Origin: Schlesneria paludicola DSM 18645
GTDB lineage: Bacteria > Planctomycetota > Planctomycetia > Planctomycetales > Planctomycetaceae
Assembly (NCBI RefSeq): GCF_000255655.1
Contig: NZ_JH636435.1
Span: 1,378,136 to 1,442,135, forward strand
Length of the DNA: 64,000 bases
Direction: 5' to 3'
Shown: positions 45,452 to 55,347 of the stretch, in pieces
Numbering within the stretch: the first letter of the stretch is position 1
How the letters are laid out: every line of letters begins with the position of its first letter
Translations under genes and position numbers: made by a program
Notes under the pieces: generated by a model
The model's database searches: none
Told to the model about the DNA's origin: nothing
The model's input: the letters and a program-made list of their open reading frames with translations, nothing else

Positions 45452-46342
45452 TCAGGCTTTGATCAGGTCGCGCGCCATCAGGACGAACATGATTCGACGA
45501 CGGTCATCATCGTCGAGCTCACGCTCTTGTTTTGTCTGTTTCCCTTCATATCGCAGGACGGCCTTTTTGGATTTCACGATCCGTCGCAGCAAGTCGGTTG
45601 GACCGCTTGTGACAGGGTAATCCATCCATTCCCAAATCATGCCCGCCGCGTGACCCCGTTCGACTTTGTGTTCGTCATTCGCGTCAAAATAATCGGAATC
45701 ATCGCGGTCGACTTTAATTACGAACTTCTGAATAAACATCCAATCGCGGGCCGAGTACTGAATTCGCATCCGCATGGCGACCGTTCCATCTTTCGCCTTC
45801 ACAATGTACGGCACGACGGTCGTCCCCTCGCCAAGTTCGGGCGAGTGCGAGTACTCGATGAACGTCGCACCGGACGCTTCGTCATGCGTCGACTTCATCG
45901 ACTCTGCCAGATATTGCCGAGCGGTCGTCGCGGTCAGGGTCGCCGTTTCACGCTTCCAAGTGGCCACGTCGCCTTTGGGGCTGCTCAGCCGATGGTACAC
46001 GATGGTCCACGGAGTTCCCTTAGGCAGCTTATCCATCACCGCACGCAATTCGTCGATCGATTTCACCGGCTTCGAATTGATCGAATTGAGAATGTCGAGC
46101 TTTTTCAATCCCCCAACCGCCGCGGGACCGCCGGCATCAATACAACGGACGACAAGTCCGAACTTGGGCAGGGACTCTTTCGTTCGTTCTTTCGCTTCGA
46201 ACACGGCGTCGGCCAGCGGTTCGACCTTCGCGCCAATAAAGGGAGTGTCGAGCGCCAACATGTCTTCAGCGGCGTGAGAGCCGGTGACCGTCAAAACCGA
46301 CGTCACCAGCAGAATCGGAACAAAAAGATGTGCAAGTCGCAT
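45452..46342 (-). CDS. Secreted PDZ-domain protein
   Basis: 296 residues from ATG 46342 with AGGAG upstream (not the longer frame to 46384). A signal peptide covers about residues 1-25 (LAHLFVPILLVTSVLTVTG, cleavage near HAAED). A PDZ-like domain follows at about 45-110 (FGLVVRCIDAGGPAAVGGLK and KLDILNSINSKPV, the typical G-L-x-x-G-D-I-L-x-x-I-x turn). The rest is a beta-rich domain unknown to me. No protease triad is present, so it is probably a binding or scaffold protein of the periplasm. It stands alone on the complement strand. Confidence 0.82.
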   Translation of the reverse strand: MRLAHLFVPILLVTSVLTVTGSHAAEDMLALDTPFIGAKVEPLADAVFEAKERTKESLPKFGLVVRCIDAGGPAAVGGLKKLDILNSINSKPVKSIDELRAVMDKLPKGTPWTIVYHRLSSPKGDVATWKRETATLTATTARQYLAESMKSTHDEASGATFIEYSHSPELGEGTTVVPYIVKAKDGTVAMRMRIQYSARDWMFIQKFVIKVDRDDSDYFDANDEHKVERGHAAGMIWEWMDYPVTSGPTDLLRRIVKSKKAVLRYEGKQTKQERELDDDDRRRIMFVLMARDLIKA

Positions 46343-46762
46343 CGACCAGTCTCCTACGATTTCGGACTTGGAAGGCGTATTCAAGTCCCTGTATCACAGC
46401 GTCTCTGGGCGGATGTCGTCAAGTGTGATTGGCCTGTCGAGACCGAGAGAAGAGCGAATAGTGAGGGTTCGATCACGGTCGGTGGGGATGGCGCTGAAAT
46501 GCACATCCGGTTTACCCACCGTTGCCGCCCAAATTTCGCCTGGCTCGGCCACTTATCTGATGCAACAGGCATGTCGATCCGCGACGGGAATGACGATTCC
46601 GCAAGCCAATTTGTTGAGCTGCGGGGGCAGGGAATCGGAGCCGCAACGGGAACGACGTTCTTTTCGCTCGATTCTTTGAACCTGGGCTACCGGCGACAGC
46701 AGGGGGCCGCCACCGGGAGGTTCACACGAACAGACCACGACAGAGCCCTGGCGACGTCCGGG
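46343..46762. other. Intergenic region, nothing recognised
   Basis: 420 bp between two genes on the complement strand. It should hold the terminator of the outer-membrane-like gene and the promoter of the PDZ gene, but no clear hairpin with a T-run or promoter is seen. Confidence 0.35.
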
Positions 46763-48295
46763 TTAGAACTGGACGCGAGTGGCTCGATTGGGAACGCCGC
46801 CGAAGTACCAGTTGAACAGGACTCGGAATTCACCGTCGAAGACGCGTTGACCACCATCCATGGGAAAGACGTAACCCAGCAGCAACGAGTTCGTTTGTCC
46901 CAACATGATGTTTGTTCCCACAAGCGCGTTCACCGTTCGGAATGGGTCTTGCCGCACACCGGTGTTCACCTGGGTCCCCTGGACAGAATCGGTGGACTGA
47001 AGGGTTCGATTGATATGCAGCTCTGTCAACAACGCGATTCGGGTGAGCCTCGAGGTGGGGTCTGGGGACTGGTACATCCAATAGCCAGCACCGAAGCTCG
47101 TGAACATGTACGCGGGGTCGGTGAGGATTCCGTCCTTCTGCAGGACCTGCGAATCATTCTGGGTATAAACCGAGTTTCCATTGGTGGCAAAATCGAATTG
47201 GAACAGCCCCTGTGCGAAAAAACGATCGTTGGGTGTATACACGCAGCCGAGGAATGGCAGAGCGTGCCAGGCCTGATTGTTGATCTGAGCGACGGTCGCT
47301 CCTTGAGCATCAAACAGCGTGGTGCCATTGGCGGTGGGCGCGGCTACTCCAAAGCCCGCGGACCAGGCATACTGCTCGTCCCGGTAAAGCAGACCTTTGA
47401 AGAAGGTCGTCAGATTTCCCAGTTCGTACTGGTTCGTATCATACCCCTGTCCGATTGTCGTGCCGGATCCCAGTGTCAATGCCATGGGGACCCGCACTTC
47501 AACCGAGGCGTTTCCGTTGAAGAAGGTTTTTTCAACCCCCGGCGTCAGGCGATTCACGGGAATGCCGTCCGGCGTCAGCCTCACGTTCGAGAAGTAGTTG
47601 TAACTCAAGAAGACGCGATCACGGGGCAGGGGGCTGGTATTCTCGGCGAGTTTCATGATCCCGACTGGGGTCGACGTGGCAACAGAAACACTTCCCTTGC
47701 CAGCCAGAAAACCACCTCCGTCGCCGCCGTACGCATTGCCATTGTTACAGATCACGGTACTTCCCTGACCGAAGAAGTCCCCCATGAATGCCGGAACATA
47801 GCTGGCGGCGGTCGATGCACCTTGACCAGCGGACAGCGATGTAATCGGATTCATCGCTGGCGAGGGTGGTTCGGGCGATCGAGGAAATACCGAATCCGGA
47901 TCAGAAAGTCCGCTCGGGGTATCGAGCGTTGGTTGCGGATTTGTCGCAGGTGGCATGGCCCCCGGCGTAGTGCCTGGCATGCCACCCGGCACGCATTGCT
48001 GTTGGCTCAGTCCATTGGTGCCGGTCGTGCAATTTTGCGAGGACGTTCCCTCGAACGGAACGATCGAACTCGCAGGCAACAGGGCACGATCAAAGAAGTC
48101 TTCGTCGGTACTGGTTCCGCTGACTTGCACGATGGCATCGTCAACGCGCGACGTCCTTCGCGAGACTCGTACCGCCTTACGCGGCTTGGATTGCTGCGTC
48201 GCGTCGGCGATGGCATCCGACGGTCCGCCGATGAGCCCTCCAGCGATCACCCAGGGGGAAATGAACGCCATGCAGGGTTGAAGAAAGTTTCTCAT
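46763..48295 (-). CDS. Putative outer-membrane beta-barrel protein
   Basis: 510 residues. Start ATG 48295 is chosen because AAGGA lies nine bases upstream; the frame extends to 48451 without a site. A signal peptide (about 1-30, CMAFISPWVIAGGLIGG) is followed by a Pro/Gly/Ser-rich linker (about 100-165). From residue 230 on, the sequence alternates as in beta-barrels (RVFLSYNYFSNVRLTPDGIP, ASVEVRVPMALTLGSG, and so on), ending in FRVLFNWYFGG and a terminal aromatic, TRVQF. It may be a pore or a structural protein of the outer membrane. The carboxypeptidase-regulatory-like gene lies upstream in the same direction. Confidence 0.75.
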   Translation of the reverse strand: MRNFLQPCMAFISPWVIAGGLIGGPSDAIADATQQSKPRKAVRVSRRTSRVDDAIVQVSGTSTDEDFFDRALLPASSIVPFEGTSSQNCTTGTNGLSQQQCVPGGMPGTTPGAMPPATNPQPTLDTPSGLSDPDSVFPRSPEPPSPAMNPITSLSAGQGASTAASYVPAFMGDFFGQGSTVICNNGNAYGGDGGGFLAGKGSVSVATSTPVGIMKLAENTSPLPRDRVFLSYNYFSNVRLTPDGIPVNRLTPGVEKTFFNGNASVEVRVPMALTLGSGTTIGQGYDTNQYELGNLTTFFKGLLYRDEQYAWSAGFGVAAPTANGTTLFDAQGATVAQINNQAWHALPFLGCVYTPNDRFFAQGLFQFDFATNGNSVYTQNDSQVLQKDGILTDPAYMFTSFGAGYWMYQSPDPTSRLTRIALLTELHINRTLQSTDSVQGTQVNTGVRQDPFRTVNALVGTNIMLGQTNSLLLGYVFPMDGGQRVFDGEFRVLFNWYFGGVPNRATRVQF

Positions 48296-48469
48296 CGTCA
48301 TCGATCCTTCTATTTCAATTCGAGACATCTTTCCGAAGAAGAGGTCTCGGTCGTGAGTCGGATTCTCGAACTCATTCAGCCTTCTCGCGAGGTGGATCCG
48401 CCGTGTGAGTTGCAGCCGGAGTTTGATTCGCGGCCGCGGACGGATCGGCACAAGCAGGCCTGGTGTCGT

Positions 48470-49042
48470 TCAGGGAGACACGCAGCAATGCACGCTGTCG
48501 TCAGTGACGTCTTTGTTGCCATGGGCCGTCGCCACGGCCGTCACGGCAACCGCCACCAGTGCGGCCCCCGTCGCAACCATCAGAATTCCAGCCGGGCCAA
48601 TGGAGCCGAATTGACCGCGAGCACCGTTTTCGCCAAGGACCAGAAGCCCTTGTGGTGTCGCTGTCGGAGGGGCCGTTTGTTCGGTCCAGAAACGGTAAAG
48701 CCCCTCGGTCGCGCCCGAGCGGACTTGATAGATCCCGGTCTTCATCGCGGGAATCTGGAACGCGCCATGCTGATCAGCCACCGCATGCCCGACCTCGTTC
48801 CGGCCCTGTTTGACGACAATCTTTGCGCCGATCGCGGGGTTACCGGAATGATCGACGACCCTTCCCACGAATGCCCCAGACTTTTCCAGGCGAATGTCGA
48901 GAATCGTTGTCGCGGGCAAGGTTTTGACGACGGGCTGCGCCTGCGTCGCTGGTCCGGCAAAAATTGGTGGAGGGCTACAAACGACGCCGACGGCGGCCAG
49001 CGCGACCACCGAATTCTTGAGAAGGAATAATCCTTTATTCAC
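48470..49042 (-). CDS. Secreted carboxypeptidase-regulatory-like protein
   Basis: 190 residues from GTG 49042 with GGAG upstream. A signal peptide (about 1-30, NSVVALAAVGVVCSPPP) leads to a beta-sandwich of the carboxypeptidase regulatory-like type at about 50-115: SGAFVGRVVDHSGNPAIGAK, VGHAVADQHGAFQIPAMKTG, IYQVRSG. A C-terminal hydrophobic segment near residues 150-170 (AGILMVATGAALVAVAVTAV) may anchor it in a membrane. Many planctomycete exported proteins have this layout. The outer-membrane-like gene follows downstream 174 bp away and may share its transcript. Confidence 0.8.
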   Translation of the reverse strand: MNKGLFLLKNSVVALAAVGVVCSPPPIFAGPATQAQPVVKTLPATTILDIRLEKSGAFVGRVVDHSGNPAIGAKIVVKQGRNEVGHAVADQHGAFQIPAMKTGIYQVRSGATEGLYRFWTEQTAPPTATPQGLLVLGENGARGQFGSIGPAGILMVATGAALVAVAVTAVATAHGNKDVTDDSVHCCVSP

Positions 49043-49625
49043 GCCCCGGCTCCTAAACTGACGTCAGATTGCCAATCCGCCTCGAAGAGAGACAAATGCC
49101 CCACCTGCCCACGATGCCCGGACTTTAGGAACTGCTTGTCCACTATGTCTTACAGGATCGTGATATCACAGGGCTTTCGTTCAGTGCGTTAAGATGAATC
49201 GTTAAAGTTCGCCACACTTGCGTACGTCACGACTGCCGCAAACCCGATTCAAAGGAAATCGTCCGTTCCGTCGAATACTTTCGCCCACCGCAACCCCAGG
49301 CGCGTCAGGACAGTCAGTGCACGAACCCCCGCATGCGACTCATCGATTTCGAGGTGTTTGTCCGCGGGATTTCAACGGGCTGCTGGCCGAAAAGAGCTCG
49401 TACAGCCCCCAAATTTGGAGAAATATTTTCGGTCGGCGACGGACCACTCAAACACCGAAATCGTGATTAGAGACCTTCGTTCCGGTGTGGAACCTGCAAC
49501 CCGACAATCACGCCAGTCATGTGCGGGGCGGAATTCCTGCCCCGACGCGTGACTGGCGGATCAAATCAGGTTTCGACGGATGATGAAAATCGAGCATGAA
49601 CGCTCAGACGGTTTTCCAACTTCGG
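49043..49625. other. Intergenic region, nothing recognised
   Basis: 583 bp between two complement-strand genes. Short plus-strand frames (for example 49218-49466) have non-coding texture. No repeats of the R families are seen. Confidence 0.35.
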
Positions 49626-50423
49626 TCAGAATTTGCCGCTGAAGTTTTTTGCACCCGCACCGACGGCGCGTGCGTAATCCCGGAGTTCGAATTTATTGGA
49701 GAGTGCCCAATCATAGAAGGACTTCGGCCAAAAATAGTCTCCAAACCATTTCGCGAAATCATCGCGTTTGGGGAAGTAGAACTCACCGAAGTTCGGGTCA
49801 AAAAAACAAACGTCCTGGCCAACGAAGGCACACATGCAATGTCCACCGACTGAACCATGAATGCCGATCATGCGATAGGTACCATCACCCAGCCCCATGT
49901 TCTTGACCATCGAGCCACTGATGAGTGCATTCCCCAACGCCTTACCCTGTCCCATTCGCGAACCTCCTCCACGATCCGCCGATGCGGTCGCCCGGTTCGC
50001 GACATTCACCTTTTGCAGTTTCCCGCCCACGGACATATTGACCTTGGACATTTTCATATCGGTTCGGCGGCGAATTCCATACTGCAGGAACCACAGATCC
50101 GAATTCTGATCCTGATCGGTGATGGCACTTCCTTTGCCTTCGAACATGGACGTCCCATAGTTGAAGTTGTACGCGACGTTCGCCAGCGCCGAAGAGTTCA
50201 CTTTGCCATCGGGGCAAAGCCAGTTCCAGATCGATCCATCGTGTGCGTGGAAGACGATCCACATTTCGCTAAGAGCCTGACAGATTCCGTCTTTCGTCTT
50301 CTTGCTCTTGCCAATCATCGACGAGACGGGTTCGAGGGTCTGAGAGAAAGTATGGGTACAATGCCCTTTGTATTCTTCAGCAGACTTTTGAATTCGGTTG
50401 ACAAGATAGCTCGTAATACCCAT
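49626..50423 (-). CDS. YopT-like (C58) cysteine protease candidate
   Basis: 265 residues from ATG 50423, with GGAG seven bases upstream; the frame extends to 50462 without a site. Three separated segments match the C58 plan of YopT and AvrPphB: Cys in KDGICQALSEMWIVF (about residue 54), His in HGSVGGHCMCAFVG and Asp in VCFFDPNFGEFYF. These would form the Cys-His-Asp triad of a papain-like fold. In pathogens such enzymes are injected effectors that cut lipidated GTPases or kinases. No signal peptide or secretion gene is near, so delivery and target are unknown. The middle part is Asn/Gly/Lys-rich and unrecognised. It could also be a different papain-like family. Confidence 0.65.
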   Translation of the reverse strand: MGITSYLVNRIQKSAEEYKGHCTHTFSQTLEPVSSMIGKSKKTKDGICQALSEMWIVFHAHDGSIWNWLCPDGKVNSSALANVAYNFNYGTSMFEGKGSAITDQDQNSDLWFLQYGIRRRTDMKMSKVNMSVGGKLQKVNVANRATASADRGGGSRMGQGKALGNALISGSMVKNMGLGDGTYRMIGIHGSVGGHCMCAFVGQDVCFFDPNFGEFYFPKRDDFAKWFGDYFWPKSFYDWALSNKFELRDYARAVGAGAKNFSGKF

Positions 50424-50862
50424 CAACATTCTCCACATGCCGAGATCGTGACAAGCACGCAACGTGGCTCAATCCAATCTCGAAGTTCCTGAAACGCGGG
50501 GATCGCCCGCAAAAGTTATCACTAACGACCGACACGTCACAAGCGAATACTCAAACCATGGACTGACATCAAGGAAAGCCGCAGTCATCACGACGCTGTC
50601 ATGTTTTGCTTGGTGAAACAATACGTCGTAAACCCAATCGACGGAGGCAATTCTGCAAGCTCATCAGATCACAGGATATCGTTTGCTGAAGAATCCGACG
50701 AAGCGCTTCGTTATCGGTTCAAGAAACGAGAAAATGGAGCCTGTTCTGATACCCGGCTCGGAATTCCAAAAAACCCTGTGTACGTGAGAGATGAGGCCTA
50801 TTGAGCACAATCGACCACCCATTCCGTCATTCCAGCGGACAGTCACAATGAGAACTCATTTA
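50424..50862. other. Intergenic region, nothing recognised
   Basis: 439 bp between two complement-strand genes; it must hold the promoter of the YopT-like gene. Only short low-quality frames are present. Confidence 0.35.
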
Positions 50863-51357
50863 CTAATCAAACCACTTTCCATGGAACGGCAGCCAACTGC
50901 GGTGGACCTCGATCCATTCACGAAGACGGCTGGCTGTAACGACCAAATGCGGAGCGGATTTGTCTTGAAACGTCATCAAGACTCGGAAACCCCATGTTCG
51001 AATTGTCCCATACTCATGATAGAACGTTGGGCCATCACCAAGATGATAAGTGATCCGCAGCCGCGCGTGAGGCTGACCGCGAAAAGAACTTCGAAACGCC
51101 TGTCCCGATGCGACCGTCTGACCACCGACGAGTACCGGCAACGCGGACACCGGCTCGTCGTCACTCACCTGAGTCAAGACGCTTTCAATCGTCACGGGAA
51201 CATCAAGATGATTCGTGATCGTCAATTGATTATTGGTCTGTTGGTATAGAATGAGTCCCAGCGCGCAGACGGCCACTGCCCCCGCTGACCAACAGCCCCT
51301 GCGAATGAATTTTGCCGACTTTGCAACATTCGACATCGGTACCGCCTGTAAGACCAT
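50863..51357 (-). CDS. Hypothetical single-TM protein
   Basis: 164 residues if started at ATG 51357, which has AAGGA just upstream; ATG 51336 is close and also possible. One membrane segment (about 25-42, GAVAVCALGLILYQ) follows a basic tip. The rest is an extracytoplasmic beta-rich domain: NQLTITNHLDVPVTIESVLT, VGGQTVASGQAFRSSF, ARLRITYHLGDG. It resembles small planctomycete proteins with an anchored beta-sandwich, but no family is recognised. Confidence 0.68.
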   Translation of the reverse strand: MVLQAVPMSNVAKSAKFIRRGCWSAGAVAVCALGLILYQQTNNQLTITNHLDVPVTIESVLTQVSDDEPVSALPVLVGGQTVASGQAFRSSFRGQPHARLRITYHLGDGPTFYHEYGTIRTWGFRVLMTFQDKSAPHLVVTASRLREWIEVHRSWLPFHGKWFD

Positions 51358-51423
51358 CTTTTCCTTAAGGATGTACATAGTGCGAAGAATCCTAGCGTAT
51401 CCGATACAACGCAATCACTTCAG

Positions 51424-51519
51424 CAGCTTGTAGAAGTCAGGGGGACAGGAACCTTGGCATTCACGATGTCATGGCACTTTTTAATCTGGCCCGAGCCAGT
51501 CCCCGTTACTTCAACAGGC
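51424..51519. repeat. R1 dispersed repeat, copy 10
   Basis: CAGCTTGTAGAAGTCAGG at the left, TACTTCAACAGGCG at the right, in the same orientation as the copy at 44644. It lies in the divergent gap 51358-51735, which otherwise shows nothing. Confidence 0.75.
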
Positions 51520-51735
51520 GATTCGGCAGACAACTCTTTGCAACTTCTGCGACGGCCAATGCAGGACGGACAGATTCAAAGGCAATTCCAATCATTTCAT
51601 GCAATGTTCTGCGTTCATCTCCGATTATTTAAGTTGCTTGGACCATCCCAAGTCGGTTACGCTCTGGCGAACATTCTTGAATGGGGTTGCGGATGATTTC
51701 GCACCTGCCATCACTCTATAGCTTGAGACCAGACA

Positions 51736-53433
51736 ATGCTGCGGAATTGGAATCAGCGAGTTGCTGCGTGGTTGCTCGGATCACGAAATCGTCAGCCTCG
51801 TCGACGGATGGAATCGATCCACTCAACGGCAGGCTCACGCAGCGGTGCGGTGGTTTCCCAAGTGGAGCTTCTCGAATCGCGACGGCTCCTGACCAATCTC
51901 GTCGCCGTCCAAGTGAATGGCAATTCGATTGATCTGACCGACGTCACTCGCGGCCGTCAGTCGACGGGCGACAACTTCAGTATCACCTATACGGGGACGC
52001 AAGTTGTATTGACCGGTCAGAACGGCACATCGTTCCAAGTTGGTAACCAGACGCTGACAACATATACCGCAACTATCACTGGCCCGGCGGCAATCTCCAT
52101 GCGATTGAACCGGAATGCCAACACGGTCACCGTGACGGGCGACGGCACGGCCGCCCTGTCATCGCTGAATATCAATCTGGGTATTGGCAGACAGGACAAC
52201 TCGTTAACACTGACAAAGGTCATCGCCGATTCGGTTCGCATCAGCGGCGGACGACACAACGACACGGTGAAGCTCGACCAGTCGACTGTGAACTCCAATC
52301 TCGATGTCCACCTGGGATTCTCGTCAGGGGATACGCTTGACCTCGAATCCACGACGGTCAAAGGGAACGTCACGGATCGAGTCGGTCAGTTGATCGTCAA
52401 TCAATCAACGATCAACGGCAACCTGCGCGACCTCGAAGCAGGAAGGAACAACACCTTCACGTCGACGGGGTCAACGTATGGCGGTTCGGTCATGGTCAGA
52501 ATGGGTCGCGACGGCACGATCAACTCAAAAGATTCGACATTCAGCGGTTCGGTCTCATTCGATATGCGACGTGACGGCGTCATCAATCTGCTCACGTCCA
52601 CCGATGGCCCCAATGACTTCAAGGGTGCAGTCTCGATCAGGGGTATGCGGCGCGGCGAGACTGTCGTGAATCAGTGGCAGGGTTCTGTTTCGTCAACTTC
52701 GACGACCCCAACATACAAACACGCACATGTCGTCATGTCGAGCACGACAATCGCAACGCCGACCGTCACCTCTCAATCTGCGGCGACAACAACGCCAATC
52801 ATTAAGGGGACATACGATTCCACGGATGGACCGATTCTGAAGGTCACCGTCAATGGCAAGACGTATACGCTGGGAACCGATGCCCAACTGACGTCGCCTT
52901 CCGCCGGAAACTGGTCATTGAATCTGGCGACTGCTCCGCTGACCGCTCAGACGACAACGGTGACCGTCACCAGTTCCGACTCGCGTGGTAACTCTGCGAC
53001 CGGGACCGGTACGATCACCAGCGAACAGGCCATCATCAGCAAATACTTGACCAACAATAGTTTGACGTCGACGAAAACCGCGTCGGGTCTGAACTATGTC
53101 ATCACGACCCAGGGAACCGGTGCGGTGCCGACAGCCGGGAAAAGTGTCAGCGTGGACTACACTGGGTACGTCCTGAATTCGGATGGAACCAAGGGAACAA
53201 CGTTCGATTCCAGCACCGACCCGCAGTTCGGCCATGTAGAACCTTACACATTCACACTTGGCGCGGGCTCGGTCATCAAAGGGTGGGACGAAGCATTTGC
53301 CTTGCTGAAGGTCGGGACAGTGGCCCAACTCATCATTCCGTCGGCATTGGGCTACGGGACGACGGGTTCAGGCGCAAAAATCCCCCCGAACAGCGTTTTG
53401 ATCTTCGACGTAAAACTGGTTTCCTCGACCTGA
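51736..53433 (+). CDS. Exported FKBP-type peptidyl-prolyl isomerase with LEPR-XLL-like N-terminus
   Basis: 565 residues. A basic N-terminus is followed by VELLESRRLLT (43-53), a variant of the LEPR-XLL motif found at the start of very large planctomycete surface proteins. Residues about 56-310 are repetitive beta-strand text rich in Thr, Asn and Asp (SINLGIGRQ, LDLESTTVKGNVTDRVG), like a beta-helix. An Ig-like domain follows near 355-430. The C-terminal FKBP domain (about 450-565) has VSVDYTGYVLNSDG, FTLGAGSVIKGWDEAF and LIIPSALGYG. It likely speeds proline isomerisation at the cell surface. The combination is unusual. No membrane anchor is seen at the C-terminus. Confidence 0.87.
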   Translation: MLRNWNQRVAAWLLGSRNRQPRRRMESIHSTAGSRSGAVVSQVELLESRRLLTNLVAVQVNGNSIDLTDVTRGRQSTGDNFSITYTGTQVVLTGQNGTSFQVGNQTLTTYTATITGPAAISMRLNRNANTVTVTGDGTAALSSLNINLGIGRQDNSLTLTKVIADSVRISGGRHNDTVKLDQSTVNSNLDVHLGFSSGDTLDLESTTVKGNVTDRVGQLIVNQSTINGNLRDLEAGRNNTFTSTGSTYGGSVMVRMGRDGTINSKDSTFSGSVSFDMRRDGVINLLTSTDGPNDFKGAVSIRGMRRGETVVNQWQGSVSSTSTTPTYKHAHVVMSSTTIATPTVTSQSAATTTPIIKGTYDSTDGPILKVTVNGKTYTLGTDAQLTSPSAGNWSLNLATAPLTAQTTTVTVTSSDSRGNSATGTGTITSEQAIISKYLTNNSLTSTKTASGLNYVITTQGTGAVPTAGKSVSVDYTGYVLNSDGTKGTTFDSSTDPQFGHVEPYTFTLGAGSVIKGWDEAFALLKVGTVAQLIIPSALGYGTTGSGAKIPPNSVLIFDVKLVSST

Positions 53434-53532
53434 TCGATGTGAAAGACCCGCGTCGCCCCCCAAGCCGCAACGCGCCTCCTGAACGCGATGGCCATCGCTA
53501 CGTTGACACCGGGATCACATCGACCGGATATC

Positions 53533-53566
53533 TGTTACGTCCAGAGATTGGTCTCAGGACGTAACA
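53533..53566. terminator. Hairpin between convergent genes
   Basis: TGTTACGTCC (53533-53542) pairs exactly with 53557-53566, and inside it GAGA pairs with TCTC around TTGG. It lies between the ends of the FKBP gene and the convergent DUF1559 gene, so it may stop transcription from both sides. No long T-run follows. Confidence 0.6.
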
Positions 53567-53587
53567 GGACATCGAAGCGGGCTTTGA

Positions 53588-54481
53588 TTAGAATTCGCCG
53601 ACAAGATCCCCTGCAGCGCGCGTGGCCAGGTGTTGATACACGCCAAGATCGATGTTTGTGCTGACAAAGCGAACGGCGCCGTCGCCCATCACAAAGTTTG
53701 CCCCGCCAACGTGGTAGCTGCTGAAGTCGTCGATATGATTCGCGGGGCTGTTTGGCGTGTGATCGCACGTGCCCAGAATCCGCACGATGGCGTCGTCACC
53801 GTTGGCGACCACACCGGCCCAGGTCGACGTCCAGTTAAATCCGACATCGCGGCGAGTTTTGTGTTCTCCGACCACGATGCTGTTACTGAGTCCATCGGTG
53901 AAATCACGAAATTGAATGCGACTGTTCTGAAAAAACGCGCCCTCACCCATGCAGGGGCTATTCGGAAGGCCCACGCAATCGTCGATGTCGCTGGTACCGA
54001 ACACGCCAACGTAATTGCCGACGGGCAATTTGACGAGATCGGTTCCACCCGCATCCTGGATTGTCCAGGTGGTTCCTGGCGCCACATCGGAAGGGCACCG
54101 AAAGGCGGCAAGAGGTGTTAAGCGTGTTGTCTCGTTGGTTGTGGATTCCATTTTCAGGTTGAAGTTCAACTGATTGAACAGCGGACCTTGATCGAGCTGA
54201 GGCAGGATTCGCGATGCCCAACCCCAGCCATTTATTCCATAAATATCGGACGCTCCATTCGTAATTCCCACCCAACCGGGCGGCAACGAATTCGAAATGT
54301 CATGATAATTGTGTAGTGCCAAACCGATTTGCTTGAGATTGTTCCGGCACTGGGTTCTGCGTGCCGCTTCTCGCGCCTGCTGGACGGCAGGAAGTAAAAG
54401 GGCGATGAGAACGGCAATGATGGCAATGACCACCAAGAGCTCGATCAACGTAAATCCACGAACCGATTTTGGGCGCAACAT
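53588..54481 (-). CDS. DUF1559 pseudopilin-like protein
   Basis: 297 residues from ATG 54481 with AAGGA eight bases upstream; the frame runs on to 54646 without a site. A class III prepilin leader ends at Gly before [20 protein letters not shown], followed by the [18 protein letters not shown] helix. The DUF1559 body has [19 protein letters not shown] and the ending [17 protein letters not shown]. Proteins like this are found in large numbers in planctomycetes and are almost diagnostic for them. They are processed by a prepilin peptidase and sit in the cell envelope, role unknown. Confidence 0.95.
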   Translation of the reverse strand: MLRPKSVRGFTLIELLVVIAIIAVLIALLLPAVQQAREAARRTQCRNNLKQIGLALHNYHDISNSLPPGWVGITNGASDIYGINGWGWASRILPQLDQGPLFNQLNFNLKMESTTNETTRLTPLAAFRCPSDVAPGTTWTIQDAGGTDLVKLPVGNYVGVFGTSDIDDCVGLPNSPCMGEGAFFQNSRIQFRDFTDGLSNSIVVGEHKTRRDVGFNWTSTWAGVVANGDDAIVRILGTCDHTPNSPANHIDDFSSYHVGGANFVMGDGAVRFVSTNIDLGVYQHLATRAAGDLVGEF

Positions 54482-54662
54482 GACACAGTCCTTCAGACAA
54501 GGCGAATGATAAATCGATAAATGCGCAGGCGAACGAGCGATCTTGTGGCGCAATGATGCGGCCGCAATCGACGTCATGATGCCGCGACGAAGCAAGAGAG
54601 GCGCAGCTAGCGTTGCCAGAAACGAATGGGCAGCGCGCTGGCGCAAAAAAGAATAGACGCAA

Positions 54663-55148
54663 TCAGACCAATGGTGGTCCGCGCGATACAGGGTCGATCA
54701 ACGCCCCCAGCGATGGCTGGATCACGAACACGGGTGGAGTCTGTTCGCGACTCTCACGCGTGGGCAGAACAGGCGGAATCTCGATCTGCGCAAACGATTG
54801 CGTCAGAACATGACAAACGGGACAACTATCGTCATCGTGCGGAGCCATCGGCACCTGCGACGACTGTTGATCGGACCGCGTCGCAGTCGAAGCGGGCTTG
54901 CAGTGAACATGGTGATGGCAATGACAATGTTCAACACGCGAGGCTCGGTCGTGATCACCGGCGTGGGCGGCGGGCAGTTGATGCGCGACCAAATGGTGCC
55001 ACGGCGCCACAATCAGGTTGACCCAAATGTGGGCCACCATGGCGACTAGAGCAACCAGATGTGTCAGACGGCCAAACACAACATCATTCCCGAGGCAGAT
55101 CAATCCGATTGAATTTCGACAAGTGGCGCAACCGTTCGGACTCAACAT
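54663..55148 (-). CDS. His/Cys-rich membrane-anchored protein (DUF2946-like)
   Basis: 161 residues from ATG 55148; a GTG at 55160 is the alternative. A hydrophobic segment, [17 protein letters not shown], is followed by a strongly His/Cys-rich part ([10 protein letters not shown]) and a CPVCHVL motif. The pattern recalls DUF2946-type proteins linked to metal handling. It could bind zinc, copper or nickel outside the cytoplasm (inference). A Fur-family regulator lies 200 bp upstream on the same strand, which supports a metal role. The function has not been established. Confidence 0.68.
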   Translation of the reverse strand: MLSPNGCATCRNSIGLICLGNDVVFGRLTHLVALVAMVAHIWVNLIVAPWHHLVAHQLPAAHAGDHDRASRVEHCHCHHHVHCKPASTATRSDQQSSQVPMAPHDDDSCPVCHVLTQSFAQIEIPPVLPTRESREQTPPVFVIQPSLGALIDPVSRGPPLV

Positions 55149-55347
55149 GTTAATGAGCACCGCCCGCAGGCTTGTTGGCCTGCTTCTTGCGAGTTCATCG
55201 ACGTGTCAATTCAGGTTGGAAACTCCACGAGATCCTGACTGAACCTACGCGTAATGCAATCGAAGTGCAAGAACAAATTTATGCAAAAAAAGGAATTTCG
55301 ACGATTTCCGCGCAGCATGAATTTTCGTGCGGCAGTTCACACAACAA

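Noticed and set aside
45062..49030. A 1322-codon open frame on the plus strand
   Set aside because: It runs antisense to four well-supported complement genes (paralogue C, the PDZ protein, the outer-membrane-like protein and the regulatory-like protein), crosses an R2 repeat and its translation is Arg/His-rich without any domain. It is a by-product of codon bias on the other strand.
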